Positions 1-9,888 of a DNA stretch of 64,000 nucleotides are shown here, piece after piece (position 1 is the first letter of the stretch; every line of letters starts with the position of its first letter). The position numbers and the translations under genes were made by a program. Source of the stretch: Marinilabilia salmonicolor JCM 21150 (lineage in GTDB: Bacteria; Bacteroidota; Bacteroidia; Bacteroidales; Marinilabiliaceae); assembly GCF_000259075.1 (NCBI RefSeq), contig NZ_AJKI01000041.1, positions 1 to 64,000 on the forward strand, in the 5' to 3' direction. Under the pieces are notes generated by a model that was given only the letters and a program-made list of their open reading frames with translations, made no database searches and was not told where the DNA came from.

Positions 1-297
1 TTTTTTTTTTTTTTTTAAGAGAAAAAATGAGTCGAAGGAATGTAAATGGCTTTCAAGGATTCCACGATGCTTACGTTGATGCTGGTTATGGCAAGCGGGC
101 TTCTTTGGCAAGGAAGTCAAACTTCTCTTAAGTCAATGAGTACTGATGGTACTTTGAAATATGCTTCTTTAAGTTCCGTTGTTTTCAGTGGATGTAATTT
201 TGCCTTTTAACAGGCTATACATATGTGTGATAACTATAAAAATAATTTTAATATTCTTAATCAGTTTTGTTTAACAGCACAATTAAAAAATTTAGTC

Positions 298-3200
298 ATG
301 AAAAAGCTGTATTTGTATTGTTGTTTTTTAATGCTCTTTTCTTTGCTTGGTGCTCAGGGGTTGGTTGCCCAGCATCATGTTTCTGGAAAAGTAGTTGACA
401 CAAAAAATGAACCGTTAATAGGTGTCAACATCGTAGAAAAAGGAACTTCGAACGGTGTAATTACTGATATTGATGGTAATTACTCGATCGAAGTGTCAGA
501 TGGAAATACCGTACTGGTGTTTTCTTTTATCGGGTTCGAGGATATGGAGGTTGTCGTAGATAACCGTACTATTGTTGATGTTGCTCTTCAGGAAACGCTT
601 ACTGAATTAGGTGAAGTTGTAGTTACAGCGTTGGGGATTAAACGTGAAAAGAAAACACTTGGTTATTCTATGCAGGAAGTAAAAACTGAAGATTTCAATG
701 AGGTTCGTTCCGAAAATGTATCCAATATGCTTCAGGGAAAAATTGCCGGTGTTTCCATTGCACAATCTTCAAGTGGAACCGGTGGATCTACACGTGTGGA
801 TATTCGTGGATTAAATTCATTGAGTGGGAATAATCAACCTTTGTGGATAGTGGATGGCGTACCTGTAGATAATTCATATGGTGGGAGTTTTGATCAATGG
901 GGTGGTTCGGATGTTGCTACTGCTGCATCGGAAATAAATCCAGATGATATCGAAAGTATTTCCGTTTTGAAGGGACCAAATGCTGCTGCTCTTTATGGTT
1001 CACGTGCTCAAAACGGAGCGATAGTTGTTACTACCAAGAGGGGAGAGCATAATGAATCTATTGAGGTTAATTACAATGGTAATTACACATGGACAAAAAT
1101 TTTTGATGGTTATGATTTTCAGTGGGAATATGGGCAGGGTAATGCCGGGAACTTTGACATTTCTTCCACTGAGGCTTGGGGTCCAAAAATGAATGGACAG
1201 AGTATTGAAAACTGGCGTGATCATTTTTACGATCGTGAGGTTGGTTCTTACGCCATGGAGTCGCAAAAAGGGCGTGTAAAAGATTTTTTTAGAACAGGCT
1301 TGAGTGCTACTAATTCTGTTTCAGTAAAGGGAGGCGGAGAAAATATTGCAGGACGGTTTGCTTTTACAGATACACAGATTGACGGTATTACGCGTAACAA
1401 TAGCATTGACAGAAAATATTTCGATTTTAGTTCCAACTTTAAATACAATCGTCTTACAGTTGATGTAAAAGGAACTTATACACACCAAGAAACCAGGAAT
1501 AGGGTTGCTTTGGGGGAATATGGAATGATGCAGCAGTTTACAAAAATGCCTCCGAATATTCGTATTCAGGATCTTCAGGATAATATGACAGTTGAGGATG
1601 TTCCTATGAATTGGTCAGGACCAAGTAATGAGCATCTTAGCCCTTATAGTTTTATTACTGAGAAAAGATGTTCTGCGGACAAGAGAGACCGAATTATGGG
1701 TGTTGTAAACTCTTCTTTTGAAATTACCAACTGGCTTTCGATTGCCGGAAAAACAGGCATAGACTTTTTGCAGGATCACGGTGGGTTTTACGGGATAAAA
1801 AGTGTAAGCGGGGATAATCCTATGCGTAGTCGCTCAGAAATCCAAATAAAAGAAGTCAATTCAGATGTTATGCTAAAAATTAACAAAACATTCAATGACT
1901 TTTCGCTAAACTCCAATCTTGGGGCGGCTGTTATGAACAGAAAATATGAATCCTTAAGTGGAAGCTCCGGGACTCTTGTTATTTACGGATTTAATAAATT
2001 ATCAAACGGTTCGAGTCAATCTGCTGGTGAATACTCTTCTGAAAAAGAGATACAATCTGTTTTGGGTAATCTACAATTGGGCTATAAGAATCTTCTGTTT
2101 TTGGATGTAACAGGAAGAAATGACTGGTCATCTACTCTCCCGGCCAAGCACCGTTCTTATTTTTATCCTTCATTTAATTTAAGTGGAATCGTTTCAGATA
2201 TGGTTGAATTGCCTGAATCAATTGATTTCTTAAAAGTACGTGGTTCATGGGCACAAGTTGGTAATGATACTGATCCGTATAGATTATCACAGGTGTATAG
2301 CTTCGGAAAAATTAACGGAAACCTTATTTCTGCAACCCTGCCCAATACTCAACCCTTCTATGATTTGAAACCGGAAGAAACAAAATCATGGGAAACAGGA
2401 TTTGACTTCAGGATGTTCAAAAATCGTTTGGGATTTGATATGACTTATTATACTTCCAATACAGTCAACCAGATATTGACATTGGATACACCTCATTCTA
2501 CTGGTTATACCAGTAAATTTATCAATGCAGGTGAAATTGAAAGTAGTGGGCTTGAGGTTATGTTAAATGCAGTGCCTGTAAAAACTAAAGACTGGCAATG
2601 GGACCTTAACTTTAACTGGGGTACCAATACGACTGAATGTATTGAGTTGGATGAGGATGTAAAATCGCATACCCTTGGAGAGATGCGAATTGGGCGAGTT
2701 GTTGTTGAGGAAGGTGGAAAATTCGGCGATATTAAGAGTAAAGCATTTGAACGGGATGATGAAGGAAATATTCTTGTTAGTGATAACGGACTTCCCATTG
2801 CAACATCAGAGTATGTGAAGGTGGGGAATATGATGCCTGATTGGACAGGAGCTGTTACTTCAAGTTTAGCATACAAAGATCTTTCATTAAAAATACTTAT
2901 TGATATTCGATCAGGTGGCGATATACTTTCTGTTACAGATGCGCTTGCGACGCAGGCTGGTACTTCAGAACGCACTCTCGAAGGCAGGGATGGAATGGTT
3001 GTTGACGGTGTACTTTCTTCTACTGGTGTGCGAAATACGCAAGAAGTTACCGCTGAGGAATACTGGGCATCTGTAGGAGGTCCATATGGAATTGGTGAAG
3101 CTTTTATATATGATGCCTCTTATGCAAAAGTCAGAGAAATCTCTCTGGGTTACAGAATACCTGAATCATTGTTGGAAAGAATATCTTTCCTGAAGGCGGC

Positions 3201-3363
3201 AAAATTCTCATTGGTAGGACGCGATCTGTTCTATTTGGTTCGACACACGCCGGGAACTAATCCTGAAGGAGCTTCCAGCCAGCAGGACTGGGCCCAGGCA
3301 TTTGAACTCAACTCTTTGCCCCCATCATATAACATTGGTTTCAACATTAATTTAACATTTTAA
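298..3363 (+). CDS. SusC/RagA-family TonB-dependent outer-membrane receptor
   Basis: Outer-membrane beta-barrel that imports oligosaccharides with its SusD partner, powered by TonB. The protein is 1021 aa from ATG 298; this start gives a clean signal peptide ending near LVAQ, whereas an in-frame ATG at 223 would bury it behind 25 extra residues. Residues about 27-110 form a carboxypeptidase-regulatory-like domain (VSGKVVDTKNEPLIGVNI). The plug follows, with VVVTALGIKREKKTLGY, IRGLNSLSGNNQPLWIVDG and ESISVLKGPNAAALYGSRA, all hallmarks of the SusC family. The barrel ends in a terminal phenylalanine (NLTF), as expected for BAM-assembled proteins. The length is normal for the family. The SusD gene starts 12 bp downstream, so the two are surely co-transcribed. 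The ligand cannot be read from the sequence; neighbouring hydrolases suggest alpha-linked glycans. Confidence 0.97.
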   Translation: MKKLYLYCCFLMLFSLLGAQGLVAQHHVSGKVVDTKNEPLIGVNIVEKGTSNGVITDIDGNYSIEVSDGNTVLVFSFIGFEDMEVVVDNRTIVDVALQETLTELGEVVVTALGIKREKKTLGYSMQEVKTEDFNEVRSENVSNMLQGKIAGVSIAQSSSGTGGSTRVDIRGLNSLSGNNQPLWIVDGVPVDNSYGGSFDQWGGSDVATAASEINPDDIESISVLKGPNAAALYGSRAQNGAIVVTTKRGEHNESIEVNYNGNYTWTKIFDGYDFQWEYGQGNAGNFDISSTEAWGPKMNGQSIENWRDHFYDREVGSYAMESQKGRVKDFFRTGLSATNSVSVKGGGENIAGRFAFTDTQIDGITRNNSIDRKYFDFSSNFKYNRLTVDVKGTYTHQETRNRVALGEYGMMQQFTKMPPNIRIQDLQDNMTVEDVPMNWSGPSNEHLSPYSFITEKRCSADKRDRIMGVVNSSFEITNWLSIAGKTGIDFLQDHGGFYGIKSVSGDNPMRSRSEIQIKEVNSDVMLKINKTFNDFSLNSNLGAAVMNRKYESLSGSSGTLVIYGFNKLSNGSSQSAGEYSSEKEIQSVLGNLQLGYKNLLFLDVTGRNDWSSTLPAKHRSYFYPSFNLSGIVSDMVELPESIDFLKVRGSWAQVGNDTDPYRLSQVYSFGKINGNLISATLPNTQPFYDLKPEETKSWETGFDFRMFKNRLGFDMTYYTSNTVNQILTLDTPHSTGYTSKFINAGEIESSGLEVMLNAVPVKTKDWQWDLNFNWGTNTTECIELDEDVKSHTLGEMRIGRVVVEEGGKFGDIKSKAFERDDEGNILVSDNGLPIATSEYVKVGNMMPDWTGAVTSSLAYKDLSLKILIDIRSGGDILSVTDALATQAGTSERTLEGRDGMVVDGVLSSTGVRNTQEVTAEEYWASVGGPYGIGEAFIYDASYAKVREISLGYRIPESLLERISFLKAAKFSLVGRDLFYLVRHTPGTNPEGASSQQDWAQAFELNSLPPSYNIGFNINLTF

Positions 3364-3374
3364 AAAATTGAACG

Positions 3375-4967
3375 ATGAAAAAAATTTTTAAATTTTTTCA
3401 GATATTCATTGGACTGCTTATCGTATCTGTCGGGTGTACTGACGATTTTGATGAGATGAACACAAATCCCAATGCGGCAACAGAAATTAATCCCAGTTTG
3501 CTGTTGCCAAAGATGGAACGCGAAGCCGTCAATAGTGGATATGCTAACTACCAGATGGGAGAGAACCTTCATGCAAATTTGTATGTTCAATGGATGAGTA
3601 ATACAGCTTCATCTTTTTCTTCTGGGCGCTATGAGTATAATAATAGCTGGGTTACAAGCGCTTATTGGACGCCCTATTATACCTTTGTTTTAAAGAATCT
3701 GCTTGACATAAAACAAATGGCGAAAGAAACGCCAAAATATGAGCAAATGTATCATATTGCCCGTATTGTTGCTGCTATTGGGACGGCACGTACAACCGAT
3801 TTGTTTGGCGATGTTCCTTATAGTGAGGCAAGCCGTGGAACAGAAAAGCCGGCCTATGATGCACAAAAAGATATTTATTACAGCATCTTTGATGAATTAA
3901 GGGGAGCCACCGAGGCACTATCTACTGGTTTCGAAACAGAACAAATGAATTATGGGGCACAGGATATTATTTATGGAGGAGATGTGAATAAATGGATTAA
4001 ACTGGGGAACTCTCTTCGTCTTCGCTATGCTCTTCGCCTCTCATTTGTTGATCCTGACAAAGCAAAACAAGAAGGAGAAGCTGCTCTTAACGGGGAACTT
4101 TTTACTTCTGTAGGAGATAATGCCGGGCTGGAAACAAGCGTTGACGACAATTCCGGTATCGGTCATCCTCTTTACACCGTGTGCTACTGGAATGAATTCA
4201 GAATGAGCTCTACTTTGGAAGAAGCATATAAAGAACTTAGTACGGTTTACGATCCTCGTATGGAGTTTTATTGGGGTGTAACAGAGGATACTTGGGGTAC
4301 AGAGTCTCCGGAATTTAAAGGTATTCGCAATGGATTGCCATCCAATCAATTATCTGAGACCGGAAATACCCCCGCTGAAAATTCTAATATTTGGGGGCTT
4401 CTGTGGGCACCGGAATGGAATTCGGGGCAAGGAAAACCCAGTGGGTTTAGGGCTTATCCTTTCTATACCATGCGTTTTTCAGAAGTTTGTTTCCTTAAAG
4501 CTGAAGCTGCTATCAGAGGGTGGAACAATGCAGGGAATGCACAAACCAACTATGAAGATGGAATACGCGCATCTTTTGAGGAAGCTCGACACGAAGTAGA
4601 TCCAAGTCTTTATTCGACTGAAAATGATCAGACTTACATTACTACCGGTTCTGTTGCATGGGACGATGCAGCAGAGTTTGAATCAAAGCTGGAAAAAATC
4701 ATCACACAGAAATGGATCTCCTTGTTGCCAAATGGGAATGAAGCCTGGGCTGAATTCAGGAGAACTGGATATCCTGAATTAATACCGATTGTTCAAAGTG
4801 AGAATTCGTCAATTAATCCAAACAACGGAGAATTCATAAAAAAACTCCGGTATGTTGATAAAGAACGCGAAGAAAATACTGAAAATGCTACATCCGGATC
4901 TCTTAATGAAGGACAAGGAGATGGTCCTGATGTTCGAGTTTGGTGGGATACAGGAAGGTACAATTAA
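3375..4967 (+). CDS. SusD/RagB-family glycan-binding lipoprotein
   Basis: Surface lipoprotein that caps the SusC barrel and captures glycan. It is 530 aa with a hydrophobic leader and lipobox VSVGC (lipidated Cys about residue 21), then DDFDEMNTNPNAATEINP, the typical SusD-like N-terminus. The helical TPR-like core contains IARIVAAIGTARTTDLFGDVPYSEA, which is characteristic of the family. The C-terminal region (AWAEFRRTGYPELIPI) also fits SusD. Its position 12 bp after SusC confirms the pair. The downstream gap holds a hairpin that could separate expression of the uptake pair from the enzymes. Confidence 0.96.
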   Translation: MKKIFKFFQIFIGLLIVSVGCTDDFDEMNTNPNAATEINPSLLLPKMEREAVNSGYANYQMGENLHANLYVQWMSNTASSFSSGRYEYNNSWVTSAYWTPYYTFVLKNLLDIKQMAKETPKYEQMYHIARIVAAIGTARTTDLFGDVPYSEASRGTEKPAYDAQKDIYYSIFDELRGATEALSTGFETEQMNYGAQDIIYGGDVNKWIKLGNSLRLRYALRLSFVDPDKAKQEGEAALNGELFTSVGDNAGLETSVDDNSGIGHPLYTVCYWNEFRMSSTLEEAYKELSTVYDPRMEFYWGVTEDTWGTESPEFKGIRNGLPSNQLSETGNTPAENSNIWGLLWAPEWNSGQGKPSGFRAYPFYTMRFSEVCFLKAEAAIRGWNNAGNAQTNYEDGIRASFEEARHEVDPSLYSTENDQTYITTGSVAWDDAAEFESKLEKIITQKWISLLPNGNEAWAEFRRTGYPELIPIVQSENSSINPNNGEFIKKLRYVDKEREENTENATSGSLNEGQGDGPDVRVWWDTGRYN

Positions 4968-5013
4968 TGATTTTTAATAAATAGTGCTAGCAAGAAAACT
5001 AAGCTTTTTTTGC

Positions 5014-5085
5014 AGTCTTTGATAAGAAAGCGCCAAATACGAGGTTTTGGAATAACGAAGTAGTTGGTGTTTTCTTGCAAAGACT
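5014..5085 (+). other. Hairpin between susD and the enzyme genes
   Basis: AGTCTTTG at 5014-5021 pairs with CAAAGACT at 5078-5085, and the adjoining AAGAAA at about 5024-5029 pairs with TTTCTT at 5071-5076. This gives a long interrupted stem. A second possible pairing, GCAAGAAAAC (4990-4999) with GTTTTCTTGC (5069-5078), competes with it. There is no T-run after the stem, so a simple terminator is unlikely; mRNA processing or differential stability is possible. Confidence 0.5.
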
Positions 5086-5171
5086 AAATAGGACATTCTC
5101 TTGTTAAGTAAAATATTGCAAGGGAGGTGCTACAGTTCGATTAGTAGTGTTTTTTTAATACAATTATTATT

Positions 5172-6680
5172 ATGGTAGATATAGGCAGGAGGAAATTTGT
5201 AAAAACTGCAGCAGTTGCAGGTGCTGGTCTTACTATTGTTCCGGGGTCGGTTTTGGGAAGACGTTTTGGTCATGTGCCTCCTAGTGATAAATTAAACATT
5301 GCCGGAATTGGAATTGGAGGAATGGGTAGGAACAATCTACGCAACATGAGTGGAGAAAATATCGTTGCATTATGTGATGTTGACTGGAATTATGCCGGAA
5401 AAACATTCAAAGATTATCCCAAAGCCGAAAGATTTAAGGACTGGAGAAAAATGTTTGAAAAAATGGGAGATTCCATTGATGCCGTAATGGTTGCTACTCC
5501 CGATCATACTCATGCTGGGATTACAGCACATGCCATGACGCTTGGAAAACATGTTTATACTCAAAAGCCTCTAACTCACTCGGTTTATGAATCACGTCTG
5601 TTGTCCAAACTCGCTAAAAAATATGGTGTTGCTACACAGATGGGGAATCAGGGAAACTCTTATGTTGATATTCGCAGAGTATGTGAATGGATTTGGTCTG
5701 GAGCTATTGGTGAAGTTACCGAAGTTCATGCATGGACTGATCGCCCAATCTGGCCACAGGGTCTTCAACGTCCAGTTGAAAAGATGAATGTTCCGGGTAC
5801 TCTTGACTGGGATTTGTTTTTAGGACCAGCGAAGTATCGTCCTTATCATTCCTCATATACTCCATGGAATTGGCGTGGTTGGTGGGATTTTGGAACAGGT
5901 GCACTTGGAGATATGGCGTGTCATGTTCTTGATCCGGTATTTTGGGCTTTGAAATTGAAGTATCCTACTAAAGTTGAGGGGTCTTCTACACTTGTTAATA
6001 TTGAAAGTGCTCCACATGCCGAAATTGTAGAGTATACTTTTCCGGCTAGAGAAAGTATGCCTAATGTTAATATGCCTGAAGTGAAAGTAACGTGGTATGA
6101 TGGCGGTCTGTTGCCGCGTCGTCCGATTGAACTTTTAGACGGCGAAGTGCTTGGTAAAGATAGTGGTGGAGGTTTATTGTTTGTCGGTACGAAAGGGAAA
6201 ATTATGACAAGTTATTATGGAATGAATCCAACATTGTTGCCTTATTCCAAGATGGACGATTTTGAAGAGCCAAAGCCTGTGCTGCGCCGTATCCCTGGCT
6301 CAGAAAATGGGCCTTGGAGTGGTGCACATGAACGTGATTGGATTCGGGCCTGTAAAGAGCCAGCGGATAGTAGGTTGGAAACTAGTGCCAATTTTGCCTA
6401 TTCCGGTCCCCTTAACGAAATGGTTGTAATGGGTGTTCTTGCAGTCAGACTTCAGGGGTTAAATCGGATTTTAGACTGGGACGGTGAAAACATGCGATTT
6501 ACGAACATCTCTGATTCAGACAAACTTAAAATTGTTACCAAAGATAAATTTGAAGTAATTGACGGTGATCCTAAATTTCAAAGAGAATATGCTGAGTTTA
6601 ATGCCAAAAGTATGGCAGAGGAATGGGTTAAGCATACTTATCGGAATGGTTGGTCATTGCCAAATATGCCTGTAGATTAG
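5172..6680 (+). CDS. Tat-exported Gfo/Idh/MocA-family oxidoreductase
   Basis: NAD(P)-dependent sugar oxidoreductase of the Gfo/Idh/MocA superfamily, probably periplasmic. The N-terminus carries a twin-arginine signal (GRRKFVKTAAVAGAGLTIVP). The Rossmann motif is NIAGIGIGGMGRNN (about residues 39-52), followed by VATPDHTHA and KHVYTQKPLTH. In this group the classical EKP lysine motif reads QKP; the lysine is kept. The C-terminal domain is typical of the large secreted Bacteroidota/Planctomycetota subgroup (WRGWWDFGTGALGDMACH). At 502 aa it is longer than cytosolic relatives, as is usual for the subgroup. Related proteins include GH109-like NAD-dependent glycosidases, so hydrolysis by redox elimination is an alternative. 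Its exact sugar is unknown. Confidence 0.9.
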   Translation: MVDIGRRKFVKTAAVAGAGLTIVPGSVLGRRFGHVPPSDKLNIAGIGIGGMGRNNLRNMSGENIVALCDVDWNYAGKTFKDYPKAERFKDWRKMFEKMGDSIDAVMVATPDHTHAGITAHAMTLGKHVYTQKPLTHSVYESRLLSKLAKKYGVATQMGNQGNSYVDIRRVCEWIWSGAIGEVTEVHAWTDRPIWPQGLQRPVEKMNVPGTLDWDLFLGPAKYRPYHSSYTPWNWRGWWDFGTGALGDMACHVLDPVFWALKLKYPTKVEGSSTLVNIESAPHAEIVEYTFPARESMPNVNMPEVKVTWYDGGLLPRRPIELLDGEVLGKDSGGGLLFVGTKGKIMTSYYGMNPTLLPYSKMDDFEEPKPVLRRIPGSENGPWSGAHERDWIRACKEPADSRLETSANFAYSGPLNEMVVMGVLAVRLQGLNRILDWDGENMRFTNISDSDKLKIVTKDKFEVIDGDPKFQREYAEFNAKSMAEEWVKHTYRNGWSLPNMPVD

Positions 6681-6764
6681 ATAGTTTTAAGAGAGGAGTG
6701 CTGTAGCAAAACAGGTCCTCCACCTTAAAAAGGATTGTCACTCGATCACAAAAAAAATATTGTA

Positions 6765-7622
6765 ATGATGAGAAATACATTTTATAAGATTTTCCTGATG
6801 CTTGCAGCTGTCATCTTGTCGATAAATATTTTTGCCCAAAAAGATAAGGTGGAAAAAACCGGCTTAAAACTCGGAGTCCAAAGCTACACATTCCATAAAT
6901 TTACTTTTCAGGAAGCTGTTGACAAAACACGCCAGTTGGGACTGGATTACATAGAAGTCTATTACGGCCAGCCTCTTGGCGAAGGCATGAAAGGTACCAT
7001 GGATTTCCGAATGGATAAGAAGACTCGTAAACAGGTACAGAAGTATGCAAAATCGAAAGGCGTAAAAATTATTGCCAGTGGTGTGATTATTTGCAAAGAC
7101 AAAGGTGAATGGAAACAGCTTTTCGAATTTGCTGACGCCATGGAAATTGAAATTATTACTTGTGAGCCTGAATATGGACATTTGAAATATGTGGATAAGA
7201 TGGCTAACAAATACAAAATCGATGTGGCCATTCATAACCACCCGAAACCTTCAAATTACTGGAAACCCGAATTGTTTCTCGAAGCTACGAAAGGGTTGAG
7301 CAATCGTATTGGTGTGTGTGCCGATGTTGGTCACTGGGCACGAATGGGGTTAGACCCCGTAGAGTGTTTAAAAAAGGTTGAAGGAAAAATAAAATCTCTG
7401 CATTTTAAAGATATAAAAGAAGAAACAGAAGGAGAGCGTCATGATGTTATATGGGGAACAGGGGCGCTAGATTTGAAAGGAATGCTTAACGAACTTAAAA
7501 GGCAGAAGTTTGAGGGAGTTTTTTCAATCGAGTATGAGCACAACTGGATGAAATCTGTTCCCGACATAAGAAAAAGCATCCGGTACTTTAATGAATTAAA
7601 AGAAAAAGATATTTTGAAGTAG
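6765..7622 (+). CDS. Secreted sugar phosphate isomerase/epimerase-like TIM barrel
   Basis: Xylose-isomerase-like TIM barrel (AP endonuclease 2 superfamily), which usually isomerises sugars or 3-keto-sugars with a divalent metal. ATG 6765 (or 6768) gives about 285 aa with a signal peptide ending near INIFAQ, so the protein is exported. LGVQSYTFHKFTFQEAV opens the barrel. AIHNHPKP, VCADVGHWARMG and FSIEYEHNW supply the conserved His/Asp/Glu metal ligands of this family. It follows the Gfo/Idh/MocA gene, a pairing common in pathways that go through 3-keto-glycosides. The gap of about 80 bp suggests the same operon. Confidence 0.87.
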   Translation: MMRNTFYKIFLMLAAVILSINIFAQKDKVEKTGLKLGVQSYTFHKFTFQEAVDKTRQLGLDYIEVYYGQPLGEGMKGTMDFRMDKKTRKQVQKYAKSKGVKIIASGVIICKDKGEWKQLFEFADAMEIEIITCEPEYGHLKYVDKMANKYKIDVAIHNHPKPSNYWKPELFLEATKGLSNRIGVCADVGHWARMGLDPVECLKKVEGKIKSLHFKDIKEETEGERHDVIWGTGALDLKGMLNELKRQKFEGVFSIEYEHNWMKSVPDIRKSIRYFNELKEKDILK

Positions 7623-7888
7623 TTACGCTACAAAAAGACAATAATGAGTGCGGGCGTGGGGATTACCTCAAAAATCAGGGCCTTGCCCCAAGCTATTGCT
7701 ATCAGGCTTTCATCCTGTTTATATCTTACATGTCTTAATGTATAAGGCAGGTTAAATCTTTAGAATTAAAGTATAAGATTATTTTAGTTCGTTTCGGGTG
7801 GTAATTGATTTATTGCTGTGAAGTAAGATAGAGCAATAGATGTAGCAGGTATAAAAATAAAAATTTTCACAATTATAAATTTTGGTTC

Positions 7889-9163
7889 ATGAATAAGTAT
7901 ATAATTTTATTTTTTGGGGTATTACCTTTATTGGTAAGCTGCAATCAACCACAAAATCAGCTTTCGAAGGAAGATAAAAAAGATGGCTGGCAACTTCTCT
8001 TTGACGGATCTACAACCAATGGTTGGCATAAATTTAACGGGAACGATAGTGTGCTGGGTTGGGTCGTTGAAGACCAGTGTCTTGTGGCTCTTGGGGAAGG
8101 TGGTGACATTGGCGGGGATATTGTTTCTAATCAGAAATACAAAAATTTTGAACTTAAGTGGGAGTGGAAGATTGAATCTTATGGGAACAGTGGTGTTATG
8201 TATCACGTTATTGAAAACGAAAAATTTGGCGCTCCCTACCTCACTGGTCCGGAATATCAAATGATTGATGATTTTGACTTTCCACAGGAACTGGCCGATT
8301 GGCAGATGACAGGTGCCGATTATGCCATGCACATAGCCGATCCGGACAAAAAAATTATCAAAAATGCAGGAGAATGGAATACTTCCCGTATTGTCTTTGA
8401 CAACGGTCATGTAGAACACTGGCTTAATGGGGCAAAAATTGTAGAGTTTGAAGCATGGACGGATAAATGGTTTGAACTCAAAAACAGTGGAAAATGGAAA
8501 AGTGCTCCTGAATATGGCTTGGCACAAAAAGGACACATCTGTTTGCAGGATCACGGTAGCAAAACATGGTTTAAAAATATTAAAATTAAAGAACTACCCG
8601 ACAAACATGAATCTTATAATCTTTTCAACGGCAAAAATCTTGATGGATGGGAAAAATATGGCAATGAAAAATGGTATGTGAAAGATGGTGTCATCATTGC
8701 AGAAAACGGTCCTGATAAGGAATATGGTTACCTGGCAACTCGTCGATATTATGATGATTTCGACCTCTCCTTGGAATTCAAACAAATAAGAGACGGCAAT
8801 AGTGGATTGTTTTTCAGAAGTCTGCTGGAAGACACAAAAATATCAGGATGGCAGGTTGAAATTGCCCCTCCCGGAAATGATACCGGTGGTGTTTATGAAT
8901 CGTATGGCCGCGGATGGCTCATTCAGATCCCTGAAGAAAAGGAAGAAATTCTGAATTACGGGGAATGGAATACCCTCCGGGTTAAGCTAAATGATTCAAA
9001 AATAAACACCTGGCTTAATGGAAAACAAATGATAGAGCTAGAAGATGATAAAATTGGTCAGGGAGTGGGACGAATTGCTTTGCAAATTCATTCCAACGCC
9101 GATATTAAAATAATGTTCCGGAATATTAAACTTGAGGAATTAGGGGATGATAGGAGGAATTAG
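7889..9163 (+). CDS. Lipoprotein with two DUF1080 (3-keto-disaccharide hydrolase) domains
   Basis: Likely surface or periplasmic glycan-binding or hydrolysing lipoprotein of 424 aa. Lipobox LLVSC is at the end of the leader. Two tandem DUF1080 lectin-like jelly rolls are visible: the first from about residue 32 (GWQLLFDGSTTNGWHKF) with NSGVMYHV, the second from about 243 (ESYNLFNGKNLDGWEKYG) with GNSGLFFRS. The ends of both match (TWFKNIKIKEL, IMFRNIKLEEL), pointing to internal duplication. Members of DUF1080 act on 3-keto-disaccharides, which fits the oxidoreductase and isomerase just upstream, although many members are uncharacterised. Confidence 0.9.
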   Translation: MNKYIILFFGVLPLLVSCNQPQNQLSKEDKKDGWQLLFDGSTTNGWHKFNGNDSVLGWVVEDQCLVALGEGGDIGGDIVSNQKYKNFELKWEWKIESYGNSGVMYHVIENEKFGAPYLTGPEYQMIDDFDFPQELADWQMTGADYAMHIADPDKKIIKNAGEWNTSRIVFDNGHVEHWLNGAKIVEFEAWTDKWFELKNSGKWKSAPEYGLAQKGHICLQDHGSKTWFKNIKIKELPDKHESYNLFNGKNLDGWEKYGNEKWYVKDGVIIAENGPDKEYGYLATRRYYDDFDLSLEFKQIRDGNSGLFFRSLLEDTKISGWQVEIAPPGNDTGGVYESYGRGWLIQIPEEKEEILNYGEWNTLRVKLNDSKINTWLNGKQMIELEDDKIGQGVGRIALQIHSNADIKIMFRNIKLEELGDDRRN

Positions 9164-9888
9164 GTGCTGCTTTAACTTAATGTATTAGTTCCCTATTCTT
9201 ATATTGTTAGATCAGATAGAATTATTAAGAAATTATTAGTTTTTTTTGGCAAGGTTTAAAGAAATCATACTTCTATTGATTGGGGGGCCTATAATTGGAC
9301 CCAACTATAAAGGTTATTCCTGTTTTTTGGGATTGCCGAGTTCCAGTCAGGAGGCCGGTTTTTGTGCTTTTTGTTTTGCAAATGCTTATATGCTTTATAG
9401 TGGCTTAAAAAAAACTTGTACTTCTTCTCTTATTGAACAGGCAATGGTGCAGAATCTTATATTTCAAGTTAAGAATTTGATCTAATCCTGGTGTTTTTGA
9501 TTTATTTTTAATAGTGGGGTGTTAAATAAAAATTTTAAAAACTTGTTTTTAAGCAGGCTTTAGAGATAATAAAAGGTAATTAATGCTACAAGGGTAGCAA
9601 AAGAGAATTTGATCTTTTATTAGAAAAGAAGAAGCGGTTTAAAATTAAGGCATCAGAGAAAAAGCAGGGTGTTATTTTTCTTTATGAGTGCAGTTGTATG
9701 CCAGGGTGATAGAAAGAGACATTGGAACTTCTTTTTATTGGTAATATTCATTCTATGTGTCGTAACACAGGAGTCATTTCCTATGAGTTGACGACAATTT
9801 GTGGACCTGGTTTTAATTAATTGATGTTGGGTTGTCTTTGTCTAGTAATTTTTTCTGAGACAACAGTTTGTAATAATAACAATTTGAT
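9164..9888 (+). other. Long AT-rich intergenic region before the first GH97 gene
   Basis: These 725 bp hold no convincing gene. One 79-codon frame (9246-9485) opens with TTG, has cysteine- and serine-rich composition and matches no family I recognise. The region probably contains a promoter for the GH97 gene, but I could not identify a clear TAnnTTTG/-33 pair at a sensible distance from ATG 9889. It most likely separates two transcription units. Confidence 0.5.

Noticed and set aside
28-132. Short frame (MSRRNVNGFQ...) after the T-run at the window start
   Set aside because: Only about 34 codons, no recognisable features and far from the SusC start; the T-run is more likely the tail of an upstream terminator.
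9246-9485. 79-codon frame in the gap before the GH97 gene
   Set aside because: TTG start, odd composition, no family and no supporting spacing; more likely chance in a long AT-rich gap.
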